This document shows positions 43,601 to 50,881 of a DNA stretch of 64,000 nucleotides, piece by piece. Position numbers and translations under genes: made by a program. The stretch is from DASUBN01 sp036000105. GTDB taxonomy: Bacteria > Pseudomonadota > Gammaproteobacteria > Natronospirales > REEB76. Below the pieces are notes generated by a model that saw only the letters and a program-made list of their open reading frames with translations, did no database searches and had not been told where the DNA came from. The stretch lies in assembly GCA_036000105.1 (NCBI GenBank), contig DASYGE010000012.1, positions 372,001 through 436,000 on the forward strand. Direction: 5' to 3'. How positions within the stretch are numbered: position 1 is the first letter of the stretch; each line of letters begins with the position of its first letter.

Positions 43601-43685
43601 CTAAGGAAAATAATTCCGTGTCTGGAATAAAAAATCCAAAATTAAATTTTAAATGCTAAATGATACAAAGAGTTACAAATGATAT

Positions 43686-43715
43686 TTTAATTAATCATCT
43701 GGATGATTAATTAAA
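43686..43715. promoter_or_regulatory. AT-rich 30-bp palindrome downstream of polA
   Basis: TTTAATTAATCATC (43686-43699) is matched perfectly by 43702-43715 around a central TG. It lies 36 bases after the polA stop and about 90 bases before the small RNA, inside an AT-rich block (43600-43720) that stands out from the GC-rich surroundings. It may be an operator or a polA terminator. Confidence 0.5.
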
Positions 43716-43751
43716 GCTCCAAAGACGAACTGTGCGAATTCGTCGACGAGC

Positions 43752-46511
43752 TTAGTGGGCCTCTTCCCAGTTGGCGCCCACCCCGATGTCCACCACCAGG
43801 GGCACCTTGAGTTCAGCGGCACCACTCATGAGTTTGGGCACTTCCTGTTTCACCTGTTCGAGGGCCTTCTGCTCCACCTCGAACACCAACTCGTCGTGCA
43901 CCTGCATCACCATGCGCGCCCCTCTGTCCCCTTCCTTGAGCCAGCGCTGCACTGAGATCATGGCGCGCTTGATGATGTCTGCAGCGCTGCCCTGCATGGG
44001 CGCGTTGATGGCGGTGCGTTCGGCGTACTGGCGCAGCTGCGGATTGCGGGCCTTGATGTCCGGCAGATACAGGCGCCGGCCGAACACCGTCTCCACGTAG
44101 CCTTGCTCCCGGGCCAGCATGCGGGTGTTGTCCATGAAGCGCTTCACGCCGGGGTAACGGGCGAAGTAGAGGTCCACGTATTCCTGAGCAGCGCCGCGCT
44201 CGATGTTGAGCTGCTTCGCGAGCCCGAAGGCGGACATGCCGTAGATGAGGCCGAAGTTGATGGCCTTGGCGGCACGCCGCTCGTCGGCGCCCACCTTGTC
44301 GGGTTTCAGTCCGAAGACTTCTGCGGCGGTGGCGCGATGGATGTCCATGCCCTGGGCGAAGGCCTTGAGCAGACCCTCGTCGCCGGAGAGGTGCGCCATG
44401 ATGCGCAGCTCGATCTGGGAATAATCTGCCGCCAAAAGCACGCAACCCTTGGGCGCGATGAAAGCCTGGCGGATGCGCCGACCTTCCGCGGTGCGCACCG
44501 GGATGTTCTGCAGGTTGGGATCCATGGAGGAGAGGCGCCCGGTGGCGGCCACCGCCTGGTGATAGGAGGTGTGTATGCGGCCGGTGGCCGGGTTCACCTG
44601 CTCGGGCAGCTTGTCCGTATAGGTGGATTTGAGTTTGTTGAGCGAGCGGTATTCCAGGATCACCTTCGGTAGTTCGTAGCCCTCGGCCAATTCTTCCAGT
44701 ACGTCTTCGGCAGTGGAGGGTTGGCCACCAGGAGTCTTGCGCACCACCGGCAGTTCCATCTTCTCGAACAGGATGGCCTGCAGCTGCTTGGGTGAATCGA
44801 GGTTGAAAGGGCCGCCAGCCAGTTCGTGGGCCTTGGCTTCGAGTTTCAAGAGCGATGCCGCGATCTCGCTGCTCTGTTTCTTCAGCATCGCGACGTCGAT
44901 GAGCACGCCGCCGTGCTCCATCTCCAGCAGCACCGGTACCAGGGGCATCTCGATCTCTTCGAACACTTTCTTCAGAGATGGCACCGCTTTCAGCCGCGGC
45001 CACAGGGTCAGGTGCAGCCTCAGGGTGACGTCTGCGTCCTCAGCGGCATAGCGGGTCGCATCTTCCACGCGCACTTCCGCGAAGCTGATCTGCTTCGCGC
45101 CCTTACCCGCCACGTCCTCGTAGTGGATGGTCTTGTAGTCCAGGTATTTCTCGGCGAGCGAATCCATATCGTGGCGGCTCGCCACGCTGTCCAGTACATA
45201 GGATTCCAGCATAGAGTCGAAGCGCATGCCGGCCATGTTGATGCCGTAGTTGCGCAACACATGGGCGTCGTACTTAATGTGGTGGCCCAGTTTGAAGCGG
45301 GCCGGGTCTTCCAGCAACGGCTTGAGGCGCTTCAATACCTTGGCACGATCCAGCTGCGCGGGCGCATCCACATACTGGTGGGCCAGGGGTACATAGGCTG
45401 CCTCGCCGCTCTTGACCGCAAGGGACAGCCCAACGATCTCCGCCTTCATATATTCGAGGCTGGTGGTCTCGGTATCGAAGGCGAAGAGGGGCGCCGCTTC
45501 GAGCTTGGCTATCCAGGCCTCCAGGGTCTTCTCGTCCATCACCGCTTCGTATTGGCCGGCGGCGGCCGGCGGCACGGGCTTTGGCGCCGGGTTCGCGGTC
45601 GCGGGTTTGGCCGACGCTGTCTCAGGGCCTTCGTTGAGTTCGCGCAGCCAGGTCTTGAACTCGAGGCGCGCGTAGAGCTCACGCAGCGCATCGGTGTCCG
45701 GCGTGCCCATCACCAGTTCCGCGGGGCCTTGCGGCAACTCCACGTCACAGCGGATGGTGGCGAGCTGGCGGGAGAGGAAGGCCGACTCTTTGTGCTCCTC
45801 GAGTTTCGGCGGCAACTGCTTCGCGCCGCGCACCGCCACTTCGGGCACTTGCTTGAGCCGTTTATATAGTTCCTCCAGGGTGCCGAAATGCGCCAGCAGG
45901 GGCGCCGCGGTCTTGGGGCCGATGCCCGGTACACCCGGGATGTTGTCCGAGCTGTCGCCCACCAGCGCCAGGTAATCGATGATCTGTTCAGGCCAGACAC
46001 CGAACTTCTCCTTGACCCCGTCCCGGTCCAGGGTGGTGTCGGTCATGGTGTTCACCAGCGTCACCTTGTCATCTACCAGCTGCGCCATGTCCTTGTCGCC
46101 GGTGGAGATGACCACCGGCATGCCGGCTTTGGCGCCCTGCTTCGCCAGGGTACCGATGACGTCGTCCGCCTCCACGCCCGTCACCTGCAGGATCGGGAAC
46201 CCCAAGGCCTGCACCAGTTCGTGCAGGGGCTCGATCTGCGTGCGCATGTCATCCGGCATGGGGGGGCGGTGCGCCTTGTATTCCGCGAACAGCTCGTCGC
46301 GGAAGGTCTTGCCGCTGGCGTCGAACACCACCACCAGATGCGGCGTGACGTAGTCGGCTTGCAGGCGTTTCAACATGCTGACTACGCCTCGGACGGCACC
46401 AGTGGGTTCACCGCTGGAGGTGGTGAGGGGTGGTAAGCCGAAGAAGGCGCGGTATAGATAGGAGGATCCGTCCACCAGCACTAACGGGTGTTTATCGGGG
46501 GCGCGGCTCAT
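43752..46511 (-). CDS. polA: DNA polymerase I
   Basis: 919 residues. Three domains in order: the 5'-3' exonuclease (residues 1-300, LVDGSSYLYRAFFGLPPL, DVIGTLAKQ, GDSSDNIPGVPGIGPKTA), the 3'-5' proofreading exonuclease (about 335-520, FAFDTETTSLEYM, DAHVLRNYGI, YAAEDADVTLRL) and the polymerase (LLAADYSQIELRIMAH motif A, RRAAKAINFGLIYGMSAFG motif B, MQVHDELVFEVE motif C). All catalytic acids are present. It fills gaps after excision repair and Okazaki fragment processing. Its ATG overlaps the stop of the upstream lipoprotein gene by four bases. Confidence 0.97.
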   Translation of the reverse strand: MSRAPDKHPLVLVDGSSYLYRAFFGLPPLTTSSGEPTGAVRGVVSMLKRLQADYVTPHLVVVFDASGKTFRDELFAEYKAHRPPMPDDMRTQIEPLHELVQALGFPILQVTGVEADDVIGTLAKQGAKAGMPVVISTGDKDMAQLVDDKVTLVNTMTDTTLDRDGVKEKFGVWPEQIIDYLALVGDSSDNIPGVPGIGPKTAAPLLAHFGTLEELYKRLKQVPEVAVRGAKQLPPKLEEHKESAFLSRQLATIRCDVELPQGPAELVMGTPDTDALRELYARLEFKTWLRELNEGPETASAKPATANPAPKPVPPAAAGQYEAVMDEKTLEAWIAKLEAAPLFAFDTETTSLEYMKAEIVGLSLAVKSGEAAYVPLAHQYVDAPAQLDRAKVLKRLKPLLEDPARFKLGHHIKYDAHVLRNYGINMAGMRFDSMLESYVLDSVASRHDMDSLAEKYLDYKTIHYEDVAGKGAKQISFAEVRVEDATRYAAEDADVTLRLHLTLWPRLKAVPSLKKVFEEIEMPLVPVLLEMEHGGVLIDVAMLKKQSSEIAASLLKLEAKAHELAGGPFNLDSPKQLQAILFEKMELPVVRKTPGGQPSTAEDVLEELAEGYELPKVILEYRSLNKLKSTYTDKLPEQVNPATGRIHTSYHQAVAATGRLSSMDPNLQNIPVRTAEGRRIRQAFIAPKGCVLLAADYSQIELRIMAHLSGDEGLLKAFAQGMDIHRATAAEVFGLKPDKVGADERRAAKAINFGLIYGMSAFGLAKQLNIERGAAQEYVDLYFARYPGVKRFMDNTRMLAREQGYVETVFGRRLYLPDIKARNPQLRQYAERTAINAPMQGSAADIIKRAMISVQRWLKEGDRGARMVMQVHDELVFEVEQKALEQVKQEVPKLMSGAAELKVPLVVDIGVGANWEEAH

Positions 46512-46900
46512 GGGTAGGGTGGCCCATCGAGGCTGATGGAAGGCGTGATGATGTCCGGGAACACGGCGCAGGCCGGCAGGATGTCTGTGATAGAGGATGG
46601 TGCCGGCTGGGGCGCTGCCGGCAGGGGCCTGCTGAACGGCACCTGTTCGACGGAAGTGGCGGCGAAGGGCGCCGCCACCGGCGCCACGTTGGTCCCCAGC
46701 ACCGGTACGCTCACGCAGGCAGCCATCTCCAGGGTCACGGCGGAGGGTATAGGCAGCGTGTGGCGGGTGATGGGCGGAAACGTGGTGGGCTGCATGACCA
46801 GATACAGATAGCCTGTCTGGCCGCAGCCGGATAGCAGCAAGGCGAGGGCGAACACGCCCACGCCGCGCAGGCCATGACCAAGTTTATAAGAGGGGCGCAT
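46508..46900 (-). CDS. Putative lipoprotein with LptM-like N-terminus
   Basis: 130 residues from MRPSYKLGHG. The signal (GVGVFALALLLSGC) ends in a lipobox, and the mature N-terminus CGQTGYLYL closely resembles LptM/YifL (CGQKGPLYL), a small lipoprotein that matures the LPS translocon protein LptD. Unlike LptM, about 100 Pro/Ala/Thr-rich residues follow without a recognised domain. Codon usage is high-GC3 along the whole frame, supporting a real gene. The stop overlaps the polA start. No clear ribosome binding site was seen; other starts upstream would spoil the signal peptide. Confidence 0.65.
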   Translation of the reverse strand: MRPSYKLGHGLRGVGVFALALLLSGCGQTGYLYLVMQPTTFPPITRHTLPIPSAVTLEMAACVSVPVLGTNVAPVAAPFAATSVEQVPFSRPLPAAPQPAPSSITDILPACAVFPDIITPSISLDGPPYP

Positions 46901-46985
46901 GGGGGCAGTATAAACGTTAGCCCGCCGCGGCTTCACGCCGTGTCTGTCGCCGGTGCTAGAGTTAGCCCAATCCGGGAGAGACGCC

Positions 46986-47663
46986 ATGAACGGTCAAATG
47001 CATCTCGCTCTATGGGGCTTCGCCGCGCTCATAGTGCTCGCTGGTTTCGCGGGGCTGCTGTTGTTCTTCGGCGGCCTGAAGCGCCTGTTGCATGGACACG
47101 TGGCTGGCGGCGGCGGGCGGGTACTCCTGGGGCTGCTGTTGTTCTTCGTGTTCGCGTTCTTTGCCGCCGCGGCGCTGGAACTGCGCACCTATATGCGTCT
47201 CACTTACGAGCAGCCGGTGGCCACGCTGATATTCAGCGCCCACGGCCCCCAGGATTTCGGCGTCACCCTCACGGATGCGGCGGGGCATGTCACCAGCACT
47301 GAACTGCGGGGCGACGACTGGCAGCTGGATGCGCGGGTCATCAAGTGGAAGGGCTATGCCACGGTCATCGGGTTGGATCCCTTGTACAGGTTGGACCGCC
47401 TGGAAGGCCGTTACCGGAGCGCCGGCCAGGAGAGTCACGATTACCACAGCGTACTGGAGCTCTCCACGGGCAGTGGAGGCCTGGACCTCTGGAGTCTTGC
47501 CCAGGCCCATGGGGCCTGGCTGCCCTGGCTGGATGCGGGTTATGGCAGTGCCACCTACCTGCCCATGGCCGATGGGGCCAGTTTCACCGTGACTTTGAGC
47601 CCCACGGGGCTCCTGGCCCGGCCCGCCAATACCGCGGCTCAGATGGCTATGAGCCATTGGTGA
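46986..47663 (+). CDS. Two-helix membrane protein of unknown function
   Basis: 225 residues from ATG 46986, preceded by GGGAGAGACGCC. Two membrane helices at about 8-30 (LWGFAALIVLAGFAGLLLFFGG) and 47-68 (VLLGLLLFFVFAFFAAAALE). A soluble beta-rich domain follows (EQPVATLIFSAHGPQDFGVTLTD ... RVIKWKGYATVIGLDPLYRLDRLEGRY ... LDLWSLAQAHGAWLPWLDAGYGSATYLPM). Homologues in gammaproteobacteria are often labelled 'multidrug efflux' without evidence; no transporter motif is seen here. Confidence 0.7.
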   Translation: MNGQMHLALWGFAALIVLAGFAGLLLFFGGLKRLLHGHVAGGGGRVLLGLLLFFVFAFFAAAALELRTYMRLTYEQPVATLIFSAHGPQDFGVTLTDAAGHVTSTELRGDDWQLDARVIKWKGYATVIGLDPLYRLDRLEGRYRSAGQESHDYHSVLELSTGSGGLDLWSLAQAHGAWLPWLDAGYGSATYLPMADGASFTVTLSPTGLLARPANTAAQMAMSHW

Positions 47664-47671
47664 GGGGGGGG

Positions 47672-47699
47672 TTGCTTTTACATAATATTATGTTAAATT
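47672..47699 (+). promoter_or_regulatory. Possible promoter with a palindrome in the spacer
   Basis: TTGCTT (47672-47677), a 16-base spacer and TAAATT (47694-47699) precede the next gene. The spacer contains the perfect palindrome ACATAATATTATGT (47680-47693), a plausible operator. Consensus agreement is modest. Confidence 0.35.
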
Positions 47700-47745
47700 G
47701 AATACATACCGCAGGGGTGCGGTCTTACGTCAGGAAGGGAATGCC

Positions 47746-48243
47746 ATGGCCATCCGCAAGGGCACAGAGGTTCCAGACAGCCTGCCGAACTACGTGCATG
47801 ACATCACCACGGCCAACTGCGTGTTCTGCCCCTACGGGGCCGATGCGCAGGTGGGCGACCGGCTGTATGTGTACGACGAGAAGACCGTGTTCGACCGCCA
47901 GCAGCGCGAGCGGCTGGTGGAGATCACCGCAGTGAAGGTGTTCCGCTCCACCGGGCGGGTCATCACCCTCGACCTCAACATGATCTCTCCGGAAGAATCC
48001 ACGCGCATCGCCGGGCACAGCGAGATGACCCTGGAGTCGCTCCTGGACCACCGCGTCGGCAACTCCACCTTCGACGAGAAGCGTCCGCCGGTGGTGGTGT
48101 ATTTCGAGCCCTGCAGCGAGGATGACACCACCGGATCGAAGACCCGTCCGCGGCATGCCCTGAGCATCGACAGTGATCCCTCGCAGCGACAGGGATCGCG
48201 CATCGGCCGTATGTTTTCGCGCATGCGCCCCAAGGGACGCTGA
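47746..48243 (+). CDS. Hypothetical cytoplasmic protein with CVFCPYG motif
   Basis: 165 residues from the ATG at 47746, chosen because AGGAAGGGAA lies just upstream. No signal peptide or membrane helix. The conserved-looking core is VHDITTANCVFCPYGADAQVGDRLYVYDEKTVFD, then a beta-rich stretch RLVEITAVKVFRSTGRVITLDLNMI; the C-terminus is basic and disordered (RIGRMFSRMRPKGR). The CxxC pair could bind metal or be redox active. I do not recognise the family. The upstream palindrome suggests regulation. Confidence 0.65.
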   Translation: MAIRKGTEVPDSLPNYVHDITTANCVFCPYGADAQVGDRLYVYDEKTVFDRQQRERLVEITAVKVFRSTGRVITLDLNMISPEESTRIAGHSEMTLESLLDHRVGNSTFDEKRPPVVVYFEPCSEDDTTGSKTRPRHALSIDSDPSQRQGSRIGRMFSRMRPKGR

Positions 48244-48246
48244 CGC

Positions 48247-48681
48247 TCAGCGCATCGCTGCGCGGTCCAGCACCGCGAGAGTGATGCGCGACACGCACAC
48301 GAGCCGCTCCCCGGCATCGCTGATCCTGATCTCCCATACCTGGGTGGTGCCGCCCACGTGCAGCGGGCGAGCGATGCCCGTCACCTCGCCATCCCGCATG
48401 GCACGTATGTGGTTGGCGTTGATCTCCAGTCCCACGCAGAGCTTCTTCTCCCAGTCCACCACCAGGTTGGCGCCGGTGCTGCCGAGGGTCTCGGCCAGCG
48501 CCACCGAGGCGCCACCGTGCAGGATGCCGGCGGGCTGCTTGGTACGTGCATCCACCGGCATGCTGGCTTTCAGCCAGTCATCGCCTATCCCCGTGTAGCG
48601 GATGCCGAGATGGCTCACCAGCGTGCCCTGCTGGTAGGTGTTGAGTTCGTCGAGGTTTATGGGTTTGAACCAGATGCTCAT
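48247..48681 (-). CDS. Hotdog-fold acyl-CoA thioesterase (YdiI/PaaI type)
   Basis: 144 residues, one hotdog domain. LHGGASVALAETLGS is the central helix with the catalytic Glu of YdiI/MenI-type thioesterases, preceded by GWLKASMPVD-like strand DDWLKASMPVDART and followed by VGLEINANHIRAMRDGEVTGIARPLHVG. It hydrolyses acyl- or aroyl-CoA thioesters; the exact substrate cannot be told. It is third in a minus-strand run after the SDR and Dph6-like genes, four bases behind the latter. Confidence 0.87.
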   Translation of the reverse strand: MSIWFKPINLDELNTYQQGTLVSHLGIRYTGIGDDWLKASMPVDARTKQPAGILHGGASVALAETLGSTGANLVVDWEKKLCVGLEINANHIRAMRDGEVTGIARPLHVGGTTQVWEIRISDAGERLVCVSRITLAVLDRAAMR

Positions 48682-48685
48682 GGGT

Positions 48686-49366
48686 TTAGCTCCGGGGCAA
48701 GAGATCGCAATAGTGGAAGCGCTGTTCGCGGGTCACCCGTTCACCGCGCACCAGATCCAACGGCGCGGCGAACCCAGGCCCGGCGTAGACGAAGGTATGG
48801 AACTCACCGTTCTCACCGCAGGGATCCACGCCAGGCGGCAGCTCCGCCAGCAGGGCCGCATCATATTCGCGGCCGGCGAAACCGGGGCCGAGGGTCTCGC
48901 CGTCCACGCAGCAGAGGATGGCACGGAATCCCAACTCGAGGAATTCCCGGGCTAGGGCGGGCGTAGGACGCAGCCAGAGGGGGAACACGCCGTTCATCCC
49001 GGCCCGCTCGAGCTGCGCTTCACGGTAACGGCGGATATCCGCGAGGAATAAGTCACCGAAGGCCACGTGCACTATGCCATGGCGGCGGAAATCCGCCAGT
49101 ACCGCCGCCATGGCGGTCTCGTACTCCGCGTTGCTCGACTGGGCCGACAACTTCACCTTGTATAGAGGCAGCCCCAAGCCGGCGGCCTGGGCGTCCAGCA
49201 GGTTCTCCCGCACGCCGTGCATGCTGATGCGCCGGTAGTCTTCGTTCACGCTGGTGAGCAAGCCGGCGAGACGATAGCGCGGATCCCGGCGGAGGGCGTG
49301 GAGCGCGAGGGCGCTGTCTTTGCCCCCGCTCCAGGACAGGATCAGAGGCAGGGTTTGTGCATTCAT
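48686..49366 (-). CDS. Dph6-like adenine nucleotide alpha-hydrolase (ATP-PPase) protein
   Basis: 226 residues. The N-terminal PP-loop SWSGGKDSALALH binds ATP, and the family-specific GDLFLADIRRYREAQLERAGMNGVFPLW and GENGEFHTFVYAGP are intact. In eukaryotes and archaea the family includes diphthine-ammonia ligase (Dph6); bacteria lack diphthamide, so bacterial members perform an unidentified amidation or adenylation. The ATG overlaps the stop of the SDR gene by four bases, so both act in one operon with the thioesterase. Confidence 0.87.
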   Translation of the reverse strand: MNAQTLPLILSWSGGKDSALALHALRRDPRYRLAGLLTSVNEDYRRISMHGVRENLLDAQAAGLGLPLYKVKLSAQSSNAEYETAMAAVLADFRRHGIVHVAFGDLFLADIRRYREAQLERAGMNGVFPLWLRPTPALAREFLELGFRAILCCVDGETLGPGFAGREYDAALLAELPPGVDPCGENGEFHTFVYAGPGFAAPLDLVRGERVTREQRFHYCDLLPRS

Positions 49367-50121
49367 GTGCGCAGGTAAGAGGCGCCGTTCACATCGATGA
49401 TGCAGCCGGTGGCCGCCATCATCCCGTCGGCGGCCAGACGTATCACTGCCTGGGCCACTTCCTCGGGTGCTGCCACCCGCCCCATGGGGCTCTGGCGGCG
49501 TATGGCTTCTCCGCCAGGACCGTCCAGGATCGCCGCCGCCATATCGGTGTACACGAAACCAGGCGCCACCACGCCCACGAAGATGTTGTGGGGGGCCAGC
49601 GCCACCGCCAAGGACTGCGACAACTGGTTCAGGCCCGCCTTGCTCGCGCCGTAGGCGGGCGCGTCCGGCTCGCCGCGGAAGGCGCCGCGGGAGGAGATGT
49701 TGATGATCTTGCCGCCGCCCTGTCTCTGCATCACCCGCGCCGCCAGGAAGCTTAAGTTAGCCGGTGCGATGAGGTTGGCCGCGAGGCTGCGTTCCCAGGT
49801 GGCCTGCCATTCGTGGTATGCCAGATCCTTGAGGGGTCTGAGTTCGTAGATGCCGGCGTTGTTCACCAGCACGTCGAGGCGACCGCACTGGGCCACGACG
49901 GAATCCACGAGGGTCTCACAAGCCGTGGGATCCGTGAGGTCCGCGGCGAGACTCACGTGACCTTTCCCCGGCAGTTCCTTCAGCAGAGTCTCGGCGGCTC
50001 CCCGGCTGCTGCGGTAATGCAGTGCCAGTCGCGCCCCCCGGGCGGCGAAGGCCAGGGCGGTGGCGCGGCCGATGCCGCGGGCTGCGCCTGTGATGAGCAC
50101 CGTCTGACCGTGGAAATCCAT
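49363..50121 (-). CDS. SDR-family NAD(P)-dependent oxidoreductase
   Basis: 252 residues from MDFHGQTVLITGAARGIG. The cofactor motif TGAARGIG, the NNAG motif (LVNNAGIYEL), the catalytic Ser (NISSRGAF) and YxxxK (AYGASKAGL) are all present. It is a classical short-chain dehydrogenase similar to 3-oxoacyl-ACP reductases (FabG-like); Arg at the end of strand 2 (LHYRSSRG) suggests NADPH preference. It starts the SDR - Dph6-like - thioesterase operon. The start is chosen because upstream codons lack conservation and run into the divergent esterase promoter. Confidence 0.88.
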   Translation of the reverse strand: MDFHGQTVLITGAARGIGRATALAFAARGARLALHYRSSRGAAETLLKELPGKGHVSLAADLTDPTACETLVDSVVAQCGRLDVLVNNAGIYELRPLKDLAYHEWQATWERSLAANLIAPANLSFLAARVMQRQGGGKIINISSRGAFRGEPDAPAYGASKAGLNQLSQSLAVALAPHNIFVGVVAPGFVYTDMAAAILDGPGGEAIRRQSPMGRVAAPEEVAQAVIRLAADGMMAATGCIIDVNGASYLRT

Positions 50122-50206
50122 GCTCTGCACCGCCGGGTTATGCGACCTGCGGGATGATAACAAAACGCCTTTGCTACAATCCCGGACCTTGCCGATGGGG
50201 TGGTGC

Positions 50207-50881
50207 ATGACCGAGATGCTCGCGACAGTGGAAGTGCAGACGGGGCCGAAGCCCGTGGCCAGTGTCATCTGGCTGCATGGCCTGGGTGCCGACGGCCATG
50301 ATTTCGAACCCATCGTCCCTGAACTGCATCTGCCGACGGAGTTGCCGTTGCGCTTCGTGTTCCCCCACGCGCCGGTGCGCCCGGTGACGCTCAACAACGG
50401 TTATCCCATGCGCGCCTGGTTCGACATCGTGAAGATAGGGCTGCATCAGCCCCGGGACCTTGCCGGCATGGAGGTCTCGCGCGCCGCCGTGGAGACACTG
50501 ATCGCCCGGGAACAGGAGCGGGGCATCCCGGCCGCACGCATAGTGCTGGCGGGGTTCTCCCAAGGTGGGGCTCTCGCGCTCTACACCGGATTGCAGCATC
50601 CCGGCAAACTCGCCGGCATCATGGCCCTCTCCACCTACCTGCCGCTGGGGGAAGGCCTCGATATCAAGATCGCCGCCGTCAACGCCCTCACGCCCATCTT
50701 CTACGGGCATGGCACCCAGGATCCGGTGGTGCCCCTGCAGCTCGGCGAATACACCCGCAACTGGCTGACCCAGCAGGGTTGCATGGTCAATTGGCATTCT
50801 TATCCCATGCTGCATAGTGTCTCGGCAGAAGAGATAGTGCATATACGCGCGTGGTTGATATCGGTGCTGACCTCAGGCTGA
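50207..50881 (+). CDS. Alpha/beta hydrolase, carboxylesterase/phospholipase family
   Basis: 224 residues. VIWLHGLGADGHDFEPIVPEL carries the oxyanion HGLG, AGFSQGGALAL the nucleophile Ser, GTQDPVVP the acid Asp and SYPMLHSVS the His. The architecture is that of the bacterial esterase/lysophospholipase group (EstB of Pseudomonas fluorescens, acyl-protein thioesterase-like). It is cytoplasmic and probably cleaves short acyl esters. Convergent with the S9 peptidase: the two coding regions overlap by nine bases at their 3' ends. Confidence 0.9.
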   Translation: MTEMLATVEVQTGPKPVASVIWLHGLGADGHDFEPIVPELHLPTELPLRFVFPHAPVRPVTLNNGYPMRAWFDIVKIGLHQPRDLAGMEVSRAAVETLIAREQERGIPAARIVLAGFSQGGALALYTGLQHPGKLAGIMALSTYLPLGEGLDIKIAAVNALTPIFYGHGTQDPVVPLQLGEYTRNWLTQQGCMVNWHSYPMLHSVSAEEIVHIRAWLISVLTSG

